64,000 bases of DNA, taken from the NCBI GenBank assembly GCA_031399085.1, contig JANNOQ010000079.1, forward strand, positions 1 to 64,000, given 5' to 3'. The DNA is from R-RK-3 sp031399085 (GTDB taxonomy: Bacteria; Pseudomonadota; Alphaproteobacteria; Rhizobiales; Rhodomicrobiaceae). Both the position numbers and the translations under genes were made by a program. The notes beneath the pieces are model-generated. The model made no database searches, was not told where the DNA came from, and saw nothing but the letters and a program-made list of their open reading frames with translations. Positions 54,504 through 62,802 of the stretch are shown here, one piece after another. Each line of letters starts with the position of its first letter. Position 1 is the first letter of the stretch.

Positions 54504-54537
54504 GGCAGCCGGCCTTCGGGCCGGCTTGCCTCTCTTT
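54504..54537 (+). terminator. Terminator between the two curlin genes
   Basis: GCCGGCC (54508-54514) and GGCCGGC (54519-54525) surround a TTCG loop, extended by GGCA/TGCC with one bulge, then TCTCTTT. C(UUCG)G tetraloops are very stable. It lies 21 nt past the first curlin stop, so it likely attenuates the second one. Confidence 0.78.
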
Positions 54538-54570
54538 ACACAATCGATGCGCCAACAGACGGTTCGCACC

Positions 54571-55278
54571 ATGGTCAGCAAGCCCTTTTTCTTCCTTGTC
54601 GCTTCCGCAACGGCCGCAGCGTCATTGTCTGCGGCGCAGGCAACTGAGAACATTTCGTCGATCGAGCAAATCGGCATCGGCCACACCGCAGATATCGTGC
54701 AAAAGGGGGCGGCGGGCATGAATACCGCGCGGGTGAAGCAAAGCGGCGCAAGCAATGCGGCTGCCATCATCCAGGAGGGCTCTGGCGCACAGAACCGGAT
54801 GAGCCTCGATCAGGACGGAGCGGCGAACACCGCTAACGTCAATCAGAACGGCAACACTATCGGCAATGACGCCGAGCTCTTGCAATTGGGCCAGGGCAAC
54901 AGTGCCTCGGTCGGTCAAACCGGAGATAGCGGCGGCAATTTCGCTTCGATCGTCCAGCAAGGCGGGCTTAACGCCGCCACCGTGAATCAAAACGCGGCAA
55001 TGGACGCGCTCGCGCGCAAAAACTTCGCCGCCATTGATCAAAATGGCGACGGCAATCGCGCCGACATCATTCAGAATGGCAGCGGTCATGATGCGGAAAT
55101 CTTGCAGGATGGGTCGGATAATAACGGCACAATCGAACAAACCGACAATGATCAAAAGGCAATCCTTAAGCAATTCGGTGATAATAATAGCTGGACAATT
55201 CAACAATCCGGTGCGGCGGGCGCGCTCACCGTTGAGCAGTTCGGTTCCGGCGGCGGCATAACGATCACGCAGTTCTAG
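54571..55278 (+). CDS. csgB: Second curlin repeat protein (CsgB-like, minor subunit candidate)
   Basis: 235 residues. Signal peptide MVSKPFFFLVASATAAASLS then AAQA. About eight curlin repeats follow, e.g. IEQIGIGHTADIVQKG, MSLDQDGAANTANVNQNG, ADIIQNGSGHDAEILQDG, TIEQTDNDQKAILKQFG, longer than the first. ATG 54571 is taken since it opens the signal peptide, though without a clear ribosome-binding site; ATG 54547 is possible. csgB is a tentative name. Confidence 0.83.
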   Translation: MVSKPFFFLVASATAAASLSAAQATENISSIEQIGIGHTADIVQKGAAGMNTARVKQSGASNAAAIIQEGSGAQNRMSLDQDGAANTANVNQNGNTIGNDAELLQLGQGNSASVGQTGDSGGNFASIVQQGGLNAATVNQNAAMDALARKNFAAIDQNGDGNRADIIQNGSGHDAEILQDGSDNNGTIEQTDNDQKAILKQFGDNNSWTIQQSGAAGALTVEQFGSGGGITITQF

Positions 55279-55326
55279 CCTCTCGCCTCCGCCCGCTCCG
55301 CGCCGTATGCGTAATGGAGTTCAGCC

Positions 55327-55725
55327 ATGGCGTCGTCGCTGCGTTTTTTCGGTCTCGGTCTGCTTGCACTCATCTTCCAACTCGTCATCGCTGAAGGCTG
55401 TCTCGCCAAGCGCCACAACCACTATACGAGTGGCCAGAAGGGCGGGATTGCTTACATGGCGCAAATTCCGCCGACGTTGCGCCCAAGCCGCCGAACCGCG
55501 TCCCTCGAGGAGGATGCGCTTGCCATTCACGGCGAGCCCGGCAAGAAAGCCGCGCTGGTATCGAAGGGTTTGGCAAACGCATTGCTTGAGGCTTCCGGCC
55601 CGGACAAGCAATCCGCTTCGTTCGAACTCGGACTTCCGGTCATCGACGACGTCCCACCCATCGCGATTTTATGGGGTCTCAATCCAGCGCCGAGACGCCA
55701 ATTGAAGCCACGGTTGGGATTTTAA
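55327..55725 (+). CDS. Unknown secreted protein of the curli locus
   Basis: 132 residues. A hydrophobic N-terminus (FFGLGLLALIFQLVIAEGCLA) looks like a signal peptide or anchor. The rest is polar; it ends with LPVIDDVPPIAILWGLNPAP and a basic tail. GGAG lies seven bases before ATG 55327. No family recognised and no curlin repeats. Its position right after the curlins makes a curli-related role plausible. Confidence 0.6.
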   Translation: MASSLRFFGLGLLALIFQLVIAEGCLAKRHNHYTSGQKGGIAYMAQIPPTLRPSRRTASLEEDALAIHGEPGKKAALVSKGLANALLEASGPDKQSASFELGLPVIDDVPPIAILWGLNPAPRRQLKPRLGF

Positions 55726-56017
55726 GCGCTTTGGAAAAAGCTGGGTTCGACTTTCCTTGGTAAACGCTGAAATCGAGCAGAACCGGAGCGATGCCTGACG
55801 CGGAATTCATTGTCCGGGCGGCGCTTCGGATGTGTTTGCGGCGGCGCCATCCGGCCGACAGCCCGTCCCGCGGCGCAAATATCCAGCGGGTTGTGGCCCG
55901 CGTCCGGCCGTCGCCGCCCGCTTCGCCACGACAAACTGCGACACCTCTTCCGCCAATCGGAATTAGGTGCTATTGCGGCGCCGCACCTAGCGCGCCATCC
56001 CGCGCCAAACCAAAGGA
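55726..56017. other. 292-bp GC-rich spacer
   Basis: Several short frames overlap here on both strands, none with family resemblance. I see no gene, repeat or clear terminator. Confidence 0.5.
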
Positions 56018-56293
56018 ATGGGCGTGAACTCGGCATTGATCGACCTGGTCGGAGCGCTCGCGGCGATTTTGACCACCACCGCGTTTTTTCCTCAAGCCAT
56101 CAAAACCATCCGCACGCGCGACACACGCGGACTTTCGTTGACCATGTATACGCTGCTTCTCGCTGGGGTCACGCTCTGGCTGGTCTATGGCCTTAGCATC
56201 GGCAACTGGCCGCTCATCCTCGCAAATGCCATCGTCCTAGTGCCCCAGACCATGGTGATGGCGATCCTGCTGCAAGAACAGCGAGCAAAATAA
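56018..56293 (+). CDS. SemiSWEET sugar transporter
   Basis: 91 residues, three helices, one PQ-loop unit: LTTTAFFPQAIKTIRTRDTR has the conserved Pro-Gln, and LTMYTLLLAGVTLWLVYGL is helix 2. SemiSWEETs dimerise into a complete sugar pathway. The start is ATG 56018. It is isolated from other sugar genes in the window. Confidence 0.86.
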   Translation: MGVNSALIDLVGALAAILTTTAFFPQAIKTIRTRDTRGLSLTMYTLLLAGVTLWLVYGLSIGNWPLILANAIVLVPQTMVMAILLQEQRAK

Positions 56294-56336
56294 TTTCCTC
56301 GGACCAATTGCGTTGCCGCTCACGCCGCGCCGGAGC

Positions 56337-57080
56337 TCACTCGCTTCGGCCGCTCTCCGCTAGGCTGGTTCGGGCGCCGCGGCCTGGACCTGCATTCAGG
56401 GGCCGCCCGGTGGCGATGACGATTTCAAGCAGCACGCGTTCGGTCAGCCGGCCGTCCGCTTGCAGGTGGCGGGCGCTTTCGAATTGGCGGATGGCTTCGC
56501 GCGTCTTGGCTTCGAGGCGGCCGTCGGACGGCCCCGGATCAAAGCCCAGTGCTAACAGCATCTGGCGCACTTCGCCGACCAGCTCCAGCCGCCGCTCGAA
56601 ACGTCCGGCCGGTCCCGGCTTGCCCTTGCCCGCCGCCTTGCCGAAGATCAACGATTTCAGTACCGCCTCGCTCGCCTCCCCCGTCAAAGGCATGTCCTCA
56701 TCGAATTCGCAGGCAATGATCGCCGCGCGGGTCTGAAGGCCGAGCAGCCCGTTCGCCTCGCCGGCGGAGTAGCCGCGGTCTGACAGTTCGCGCTGAATCG
56801 CCTTAATAAGTTTTGCCGGCGCGCGGGATACGCTGGGCGGCCGGGCGGAATCGGCTGGATCCAGAAGCGCGGGAGCTGGCGGAGCAGTTGCCGCCGATAT
56901 CGCCGCATCTTGCTTCGGCAGAGAGGCTGTCGCACCGGCCGTTCTCTCAGGCTCCGGCGCCCCGCGCATCGCGTTCCCCGCGAGCCGGGGGGCGTTCTGC
57001 AGATAGAGCGCATTGGTGGAAATCGCCGCCGCCACAACGAGGAACGCTACAATGAAAAGGCGCATTCGGAGGGGTGTCAT
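56337..57080 (-). CDS. Peptidoglycan-binding domain protein
   Basis: 247 residues. N-terminal helix (LFIVAFLVVAAAISTNA), a Pro/Ala-rich linker, then two PG_binding_1-like units: IQRELSDRGYSAGEANGLLG and VRQMLLALGFDPGPSDGRLE, with KTREAIRQFE. It is anchored in the inner membrane facing the periplasm. No catalytic domain. Start at 57080 or 57065. Convergent with SemiSWEET, 43 nt apart. Confidence 0.78.
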   Translation of the reverse strand: MTPLRMRLFIVAFLVVAAAISTNALYLQNAPRLAGNAMRGAPEPERTAGATASLPKQDAAISAATAPPAPALLDPADSARPPSVSRAPAKLIKAIQRELSDRGYSAGEANGLLGLQTRAAIIACEFDEDMPLTGEASEAVLKSLIFGKAAGKGKPGPAGRFERRLELVGEVRQMLLALGFDPGPSDGRLEAKTREAIRQFESARHLQADGRLTERVLLEIVIATGRPLNAGPGRGARTSLAESGRSE

Positions 57081-57329
57081 GCCGCCAGCGTAAAGAAAAC
57101 CTGCAACCGATGCGCCTAATAAAGCGGGAAAGCGTAAAGACCTGCTTAACGCTTATTTTTATTGCGATCCTCCCGGATGGCACCCGGACCTTTGCCACCA
57201 GCATCTGTTGTCCGCGATGCCAAAATAAGGAAAGAATTTGAATAAAACACGACCGTGCTTGGCGAGAGATGCTTAGCGGTGCTCTGGTAAAACCGGCGCA
57301 TCGTTTCGTCGTTTCAGGTGTGCCCAGCC

Positions 57330-57719
57330 ATGTTTTTTGTCAAAGCCGGCTTCTGGATCCTCGTCATCATCCTCCTCCTCCCTAGCAATGGGCAGGAGCG
57401 CTATGAGCTCTATGCAACTGCGCAGCGTACAGTCGCCGATATTGGCAGCTTCTGCACACGCAATCCCGATGTTTGCGAGAAGACCTCGTCGGCCGCCAGC
57501 GGGATGCTGAACAAGCTCAAGACCGCGGCAGACTCCATCGAGGATATGCTCCGCGATGCCGGAATTGGCGCCAGACGAGAAATCAAGGACAACGATCCGC
57601 AATATCGCGAGCGCCAAGGTCAGCTGGATGGCGACTCACGCATGACCACCTCGAGCATGCCGGGCACGCTGACGCCCAACGATCTGCGCCCGTCGTGGCG
57701 CGGACCCGGCAGGATTTGA
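57330..57719 (+). CDS. DUF5330 protein
   Basis: 129 residues. MFFVKAGFWILVIILLLP is the hydrophobic N-terminus. The CTRNPDVCEK segment has a cysteine pair typical of DUF5330. Function unknown; extracytoplasmic location likely. ATG 57330 taken; GTG 57318 is longer. The 249 bases before it contain only an AT-rich promoter-like stretch. Confidence 0.75.
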   Translation: MFFVKAGFWILVIILLLPSNGQERYELYATAQRTVADIGSFCTRNPDVCEKTSSAASGMLNKLKTAADSIEDMLRDAGIGARREIKDNDPQYRERQGQLDGDSRMTTSSMPGTLTPNDLRPSWRGPGRI

Positions 57720-57787
57720 TTCTCAGCGCCAAGAGCTGAGCGCGTCTGTGCGACCTATGCCGCGCTCATTGCCGGCCTTGATTGGCG

Positions 57788-58498
57788 TTACGGAATCACC
57801 GCGCGATAAATCGAGGCATATTGCGAGACGGCCCCGCAGAGCACGAAAACATGCCAGATCACATTGTGAAACGGCACCCGCTCCAACAGATGGAAGACGA
57901 CCCCAGCGCTATAGATGCATCCGCCGATCAGCAGCAGCCTGAAACTGCTCTCCGGCAAGGCCTCGACCAGCGGCCCGAGCGCGAACAGGATCGCCCAGCC
58001 TTGCGCGAGATAGAGCAGGACCGAAACCTTGTCCAGCCGGCGCGGGAAAAGCAGCTTTACCGCAATGCCGAGCAGGGCAATCGTCCAAACCGCCACGAGC
58101 AGGATGAGGCCGTCCTCGCCGCCGATCTTGCTGAGAGCGAACGGAGTATAGCTGCCGGCAATCATCACAAAGATCGCGGCGTGGTCAACCCGACGAAGCC
58201 ATTCCTTGAGCGAGGTGCGTTTGCTGAGATTGTAGCAGGCGGAGCTGGTGAACATGCCGACCAAACCGACGCTGTAAATCCCCAGGCCGGCGACATCGAG
58301 CGCTGGCAGCCGTCCCAGTGACGCGAGCATCAGCGCCGCCGCGCCGGCGACACCGAAACCAACGCTGACCAAATGCACAATGGCATCGGCGATGCGCTCA
58401 TTTTTCGAATAGGCCGGGAATGACAATCCGCTCCACCATCGACGAGCGTTTTTGATCGCCTTGGCTGGCAAGCGACGCCCCTGCCGCTCTTGCGCCAC
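57788..58498 (-). CDS. Hemolysin III/PAQR-family membrane protein
   Basis: About 236 residues with seven helices. Conserved polar residues of the family are visible: SACYNLSKRTSLKEWLRRVD and FHNVIWHVFVLCGA, with the metal-binding His residues. The start is unclear: GTG 58498 or TTG 58510, both without a clear ribosome-binding site. The role is unknown; YqfA-type members affect membrane homeostasis. Confidence 0.82.
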   Translation of the reverse strand: MAQERQGRRLPAKAIKNARRWWSGLSFPAYSKNERIADAIVHLVSVGFGVAGAAALMLASLGRLPALDVAGLGIYSVGLVGMFTSSACYNLSKRTSLKEWLRRVDHAAIFVMIAGSYTPFALSKIGGEDGLILLVAVWTIALLGIAVKLLFPRRLDKVSVLLYLAQGWAILFALGPLVEALPESSFRLLLIGGCIYSAGVVFHLLERVPFHNVIWHVFVLCGAVSQYASIYRAVIP

Positions 58499-58543
58499 TC
58501 GCAGCCGCAAAGCCGCGCAAACCGTAAGTTAAGGCACCGTTGA

Positions 58544-58840
58544 TTAACGCCGGCGCGGCGCTCCGCCGGGGCCGCCGCTGCGCTGCGGTTTCTGCCCGCC
58601 CGGACGCGGTCCCGATTCGGTTTTATGCCGGAAGACGACGCGGCCTTTTTCCAGATCGTAAGGCGTCATCTCGACCGTGACGCGGTCGCCCGCAATTGTC
58701 TTAATCCGATTGCGCTTCATCCGCCCGGCCGTATAGGCGACGATCTCGTGCCCATTATCGAGTTGCACCCGGAACCGCCCATCCGGCAATACGTCCTTCA
58801 CCGAGCCTTCAAATTCCAGCAATTCTTCCTTGGTCATCAT
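58544..58840 (-). CDS. infA: Translation initiation factor IF-1 paralogue with a basic tail
   Basis: 98 residues, against 72 for ordinary IF-1. Residues 3-72 give the S1-like OB fold: LLEFEGSVKDVLPDGRFRV, HEIVAYTAGRMKRNRI and VTVEMTPYDLEKGRVVFRHK. The extra 25 residues are Gly, Pro and Arg rich (PGGQKPQRSGGPGGAPRRR). Such tailed copies occur next to a normal infA in several Hyphomicrobiales; here it is alone. Start 58840 or 58837 (two ATGs). Confidence 0.85.
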   Translation of the reverse strand: MMTKEELLEFEGSVKDVLPDGRFRVQLDNGHEIVAYTAGRMKRNRIKTIAGDRVTVEMTPYDLEKGRVVFRHKTESGPRPGGQKPQRSGGPGGAPRRR

Positions 58841-59183
58841 TTCTCCTGGGTTAACGCTAACAGGACCGCGCCCGCGCGACGGTCCATGCGGCTTGCGATC
58901 CGCCGCAACAAATCGAACGCTTAAGCCTTCGCCGCCACCGGCCCGGTCAGACCTTGTTCAGGCAGGGCGAAACGATGTTCGCCAGCGGGGACGTTGATTG
59001 AATGCCGATTTCCGCACCGCTAATATGCACAAATAGAGGCGCGCCGCCATCATTTCACCGCCTGCGCCGCTTCCGACAGGCGGACACGCCATGTGTCGCA
59101 ACAGCAATTCAGACCGTGGCAAAGCGATTGGATCGGTGCGGCCTTGCGATTTGGCGCTGCGGACGGCGATATCAAGCTCTAGC
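58841..59183. other. 343-bp intergenic region between infA and CAP genes
   Basis: Both flanking genes are on the - strand. It should hold the infA promoter. A frame at 58958-59233 on the - strand overlaps the end of the CAP gene and has no family resemblance. No other feature seen. Confidence 0.5.
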
Positions 59184-60155
59184 CTAACGCCGCTTGCCCA
59201 ACAACCCCACGCCCACTTTCTTGCCACCGCCACTGGCCGCCACGGTGAATCCGATATGGGTCAGCGCGGGATCCAGCAGCTTGGTTTTGGACCCGGCATC
59301 GCCCAGCCATTGCGCCGTGAACCGGGCTACGTCGGGCGCGGCGGGCTGAACCCCGCAACCGCCGCAAATCCCAGCCAAGACAGTGATTTCGGCCCAGCTT
59401 TTTTGCTCGGCGTCCGGCAACAGAGCGAAAACATCGAGGCCTTTCTCAAGGCCGAATGCGTCAACGCTTTTGACCGGGACCAATGTTCGCGCAGCCGTGT
59501 TCAATGCGCCGCTCAGCTTGAGCGCGGCGCGGCCCAGCTTTTTGCGCTCCCGATTGACGGCTTCCAGCGCCAATCGCCCCTGCTCCTCCGGTGAGAGCGG
59601 CTTGCCCGCATCAGCCGCGCCGCTTTCATCCGAGCCGCCGGGACCGGCGAAATTCTGCACCGCGTACAGTCCGCCGCGGGCGTCCAGCACGATGCCGAAG
59701 CCGAAAGTGGCGAGGCCCTTGTGCAAAATGTTCGCACGATGGCCGGGGCTGTTCATCCAGCCCTCCTGAAGCCGAAGCAAAACGTCGTCGCTCAGCGGCG
59801 GACGGCAATCGGCGCATTTGGCGATATTCTCCGCCGTAAGCAGCCAGCGGCTGCCGCCAACCTTCTGGAAACGGTCGCCGACCGATTTGCCCTCGGGCGA
59901 GTTGTGCGCATAATAATTGCGCTTCGCCATGTCGGCCGCGTGGCCTTGCGCCGCCTCGTTGAGCTTCGTCTCAAGTGTCAAAGGCGGCAGTTGATGCGCG
60001 CGTCGCGACTGATTGACGAGGTCGAGCGCCCGCTGCCGCGCGGTTTCTGGAGCCAGCGTTTGCGCGGCGGCCGGTCCCGCCAATATAATCGCGACGCATA
60101 GAATGCAGGAAAGAGCCGTCGTCCAAACAGCCATTTTCCATCCCGCGATCCGCAT
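59184..60155 (-). CDS. CAP-domain secreted protein
   Basis: 323 residues with a signal peptide (ILCVAIILAGPAAAQ). The CAP/SCP domain at residues 40-170 has DLVNQSRRAHQLPPL, AADMAKRNYYAHNSP, GWMNSPGHRANIL and GGLYAVQNFA. A second, degenerate copy seems to follow (LEAVNRERKKLGRAALKL). ATG 60155 has AAGGA at good spacing, preferred over 60239. A family of unknown function in bacteria; secreted. Confidence 0.85.
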   Translation of the reverse strand: MRIAGWKMAVWTTALSCILCVAIILAGPAAAQTLAPETARQRALDLVNQSRRAHQLPPLTLETKLNEAAQGHAADMAKRNYYAHNSPEGKSVGDRFQKVGGSRWLLTAENIAKCADCRPPLSDDVLLRLQEGWMNSPGHRANILHKGLATFGFGIVLDARGGLYAVQNFAGPGGSDESGAADAGKPLSPEEQGRLALEAVNRERKKLGRAALKLSGALNTAARTLVPVKSVDAFGLEKGLDVFALLPDAEQKSWAEITVLAGICGGCGVQPAAPDVARFTAQWLGDAGSKTKLLDPALTHIGFTVAASGGGKKVGVGLLGKRR

Positions 60156-60235
60156 CCGGCATTCCTTCAAACAATGTATTTTCGACACATGCGGGTAATT
60201 GGCTGGATTTCGCCGCACCTCGCATTTGGGGTCCG

Positions 60236-61222
60236 TCAAGCGCTCGGCAGACTGCGCAGGAACGCAATCATCGCCGCATTGACCTCTCCCACCCGCTCTT
60301 GTTGCGTCCAGTGACCGCAGCCGGGCAGCATGACGGTCTCCCGCAATTGCGGCACGAAATGCTTTAGGTTCGGGATCAGCCTATCCATGCCGCGAAAATG
60401 CGTAACGAGGTCGCGGTCGCCGGCGATGTAGAGCGCGGGGATCGCGATCTTGGCTCCGGCGAATGCCCCGAGCAGCTCCCAGTTCCGGTCGATATTGCGA
60501 TACCAGTTCAGCCCGCCGCGAAAGCTCGCGCGGGCAAACTCTCCCGCATAAAAGCCGATATCCTCCTCGGTCAGCCAGGCGGGCAGCACCTCCGGGTCTT
60601 TGCCTTTCGAAAGGAAACCGCCCTCGCGTGGGACCATGCCCACGGAGCCGCTCGCCGGCGCCTCGCTCCGTCGTGGCACGTCGCCGGATGCGGAGTAGAG
60701 CACCCGCCGTATGGTGCGGACGCAATCGCGCCCAAGTTCCTCTTCGGCGACGCCGGGCGTCTGGAAATAGAGCTGGTAGAACAGGGACTTTTCGTCCTGC
60801 GGCATGACGGAGGTCGGCCGGAACTTGCCTTGCGGAATGAAGGGCACGCTGAGGCCGATCACGGCGCGGAACAGGTAGGGGCGCAATAGCGCGCAATGCC
60901 AGGCGACCGGGGCGCCCCAGTCATGCCCGGCGACCACCGCCGTTTCGGCTCCGAGCGCATTGCAGATGCCGACGATGTCGCCGGTCAAATGCAGGATTGT
61001 GTATTTGTCGATCTCGTCCGGCGCATCGGTCTGGCCATAGCCGCGCATATCGGGGGCGACGGCGCGGAAGCCTGCTTCGGCGAGCGCTTTCATCTGATGC
61101 CGCCATGAATACCAGGATTCCGGAAAGCCGTGGCAGAGGATGACAAGCGGCCCTTCGCCCTGCTCGGCAACATGCATGGAGATGCCGTTCGTCTCGATCT
61201 TGTGGTGCTTGATCTCGCTCAT
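60236..61222 (-). CDS. Alpha/beta hydrolase, epoxide hydrolase-like
   Basis: 328 residues. The oxyanion loop is HGFPESWYSWRHQ. The nucleophile is the Asp of AGHDWGAPVAWH, as in epoxide hydrolases and haloalkane dehalogenases; the catalytic His is in GCGHWTQQERVGEV. An Asp in the cap and a Tyr for substrate activation are plausible. It would open an epoxide by Asp-His attack. The substrate is unknown. Its stop is 80 nt from the CAP start. Confidence 0.85.
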   Translation of the reverse strand: MSEIKHHKIETNGISMHVAEQGEGPLVILCHGFPESWYSWRHQMKALAEAGFRAVAPDMRGYGQTDAPDEIDKYTILHLTGDIVGICNALGAETAVVAGHDWGAPVAWHCALLRPYLFRAVIGLSVPFIPQGKFRPTSVMPQDEKSLFYQLYFQTPGVAEEELGRDCVRTIRRVLYSASGDVPRRSEAPASGSVGMVPREGGFLSKGKDPEVLPAWLTEEDIGFYAGEFARASFRGGLNWYRNIDRNWELLGAFAGAKIAIPALYIAGDRDLVTHFRGMDRLIPNLKHFVPQLRETVMLPGCGHWTQQERVGEVNAAMIAFLRSLPSA

Positions 61223-61308
61223 TGGCGGGTCCTTCCCGGGATATTGCTCGGCTTGTCCTCACGAGTTTGCGGGCCATGCGGGCCCGTGTCTACCGCTGAA
61301 CGAAATGT

Positions 61309-62559
61309 TCAAGCAATCGCGCCGGTTTCCCGCAGGGCCGCAATCTCCGGTGCCCCAAATCCAAACTCAGCCAGCACGCGTTCCGTATGCTCACCGGCCA
61401 GCGGCGCGCGGCGGCGAACTCCGCCCGGCGTCTCGGACATGCGCAGCGGGGTGTTGGCAATGGTCAGCGGTCGGCTCGCTCCTGGCACATCGACCTCGGC
61501 CAGCATGTTGCGCGCGGCGAAATGCGGGTCCGCGAAGATGTCGTCGGCGTGAAAAACCGGGCCAAATGGGATCGTGCCGCCAAAGGCTTCCGCCAGCTCC
61601 TGCTTGCTGCGCGCGCCGGTCCATTCGCCAACCAGCGCGTTAACTTCTGCGCGCCGTTCGAGGCGGGCGGCGTTGGTGGCGTAGCGCGCATCGTCGGCCA
61701 ACTCGGGCCGCCCGATCACCCGCACGAACGGCCCCCAAAACTCGTCCTTCGGAATGCCAAGACTGACGAAACCGTCCTTGGCGGGGAAAAGCCCAAATGG
61801 GCAGAGCAGGGGATGGCCGCTGCCCTCCGGCTTTGGAGCCATGCCGGTCGCGCTATATTGGAAGACGATGCGCTCACAGACCGCGAGCACGCCGTCGACC
61901 ATGGCGATGTCGAGAAACTGCCCGCGCCCCGTGCGCTGCGCGCGCCAGCAGGCGGCGGCGATGCCGAAGGCGAGGAACATGGCGGGCATGATGTCGCCGA
62001 CGCCAGGGCCGATCTTGGTTGGCGCACCGCCAGCCGTCGCTCCGGTGATGCCCATGATGCCGCCCATCGCCTGCGAGACCGGATCGTAAGCGGGCCAGCT
62101 CGCATAGGGACTCTCTCCGGTCCGCGTGTCGCCAAAGCCGCGCAGGGCGGCGTAAACGAGGCGCGGGTTGATCTCCGCGAGCGACTCATAGGCGAGGCCT
62201 AGCCGTTCCATCACGCCGCCACGATAATTGTCGATCAACACATCGGCCTTCGCCGCGAGACGGCGCAGCACTTCCTTGCCCGCCTCCTGCTTCAGATCGA
62301 GGATGACGGACTCCTTATTGCGGTTGATCGAGGCGAAATAGGCTCCGTATCCGCCCTGCTCGGCGGTCAGCGCGCCTTCGAGATGCGGTCCCACCTGCCG
62401 CGCATCTTCCCCGCCCGGCGGCTCGATCTTGATGACCCGCGCGCCCTGATCGGCGAGCATCATGCTGGCATAGGGACCGGCGAGCATGACGGTGACATCG
62501 ATGACGGTCATGCCGTCCAGCGCGCCGAGCGGCGTCCGCATCTCACTTGGGGCTGGCAT
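61309..62559 (-). CDS. CaiB/BaiF family CoA-transferase
   Basis: 416 residues of family III CoA-transferase. N-terminal GMTVIDVTVMLAGPYASMML; the CoA part has DQGARVIKIEPPGGEDAR; the catalytic Asp is expected in SWPAYDPVSQAMGG. Forms an interlaced dimer and moves CoA between carboxylates. Substrates unknown. Same strand as the epoxide hydrolase, 86 nt apart, so they may share a transcript in degradation of a carboxylate. Confidence 0.88.
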   Translation of the reverse strand: MPAPSEMRTPLGALDGMTVIDVTVMLAGPYASMMLADQGARVIKIEPPGGEDARQVGPHLEGALTAEQGGYGAYFASINRNKESVILDLKQEAGKEVLRRLAAKADVLIDNYRGGVMERLGLAYESLAEINPRLVYAALRGFGDTRTGESPYASWPAYDPVSQAMGGIMGITGATAGGAPTKIGPGVGDIMPAMFLAFGIAAACWRAQRTGRGQFLDIAMVDGVLAVCERIVFQYSATGMAPKPEGSGHPLLCPFGLFPAKDGFVSLGIPKDEFWGPFVRVIGRPELADDARYATNAARLERRAEVNALVGEWTGARSKQELAEAFGGTIPFGPVFHADDIFADPHFAARNMLAEVDVPGASRPLTIANTPLRMSETPGGVRRRAPLAGEHTERVLAEFGFGAPEIAALRETGAIA

Positions 62560-62802
62560 GATGCGCCAAAACTTTCCTGCTGAGCCTACGCGGCTGTTTC
62601 CGCATCATTATCGAACTGGCCTTGCAGGGCAAATGGATCGTCGAACGCGGCGTTTCTCTCAGTTGTCCACAGTCGGTATTCACGCCTAGCGGCTCACCGC
62701 TGTACCCTGCCGCGCCGGTAGGATAGGTAGAAACGACTCGCATCGTCCGATTCTGGCCAGCCTCTCGGAAGCTTTCGACGCCGCCCCATACCACCCGGCA
62801 AA

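Noticed and set aside
55722..56036. A 104-codon - strand frame in the GC-rich spacer
   Set aside because: Arginine-rich composition typical of a wrong frame, and other frames are open there as well.
58958..59233. A 91-codon - strand frame downstream of infA
   Set aside because: Overlaps the CAP gene on the same strand in another frame and lacks a domain.
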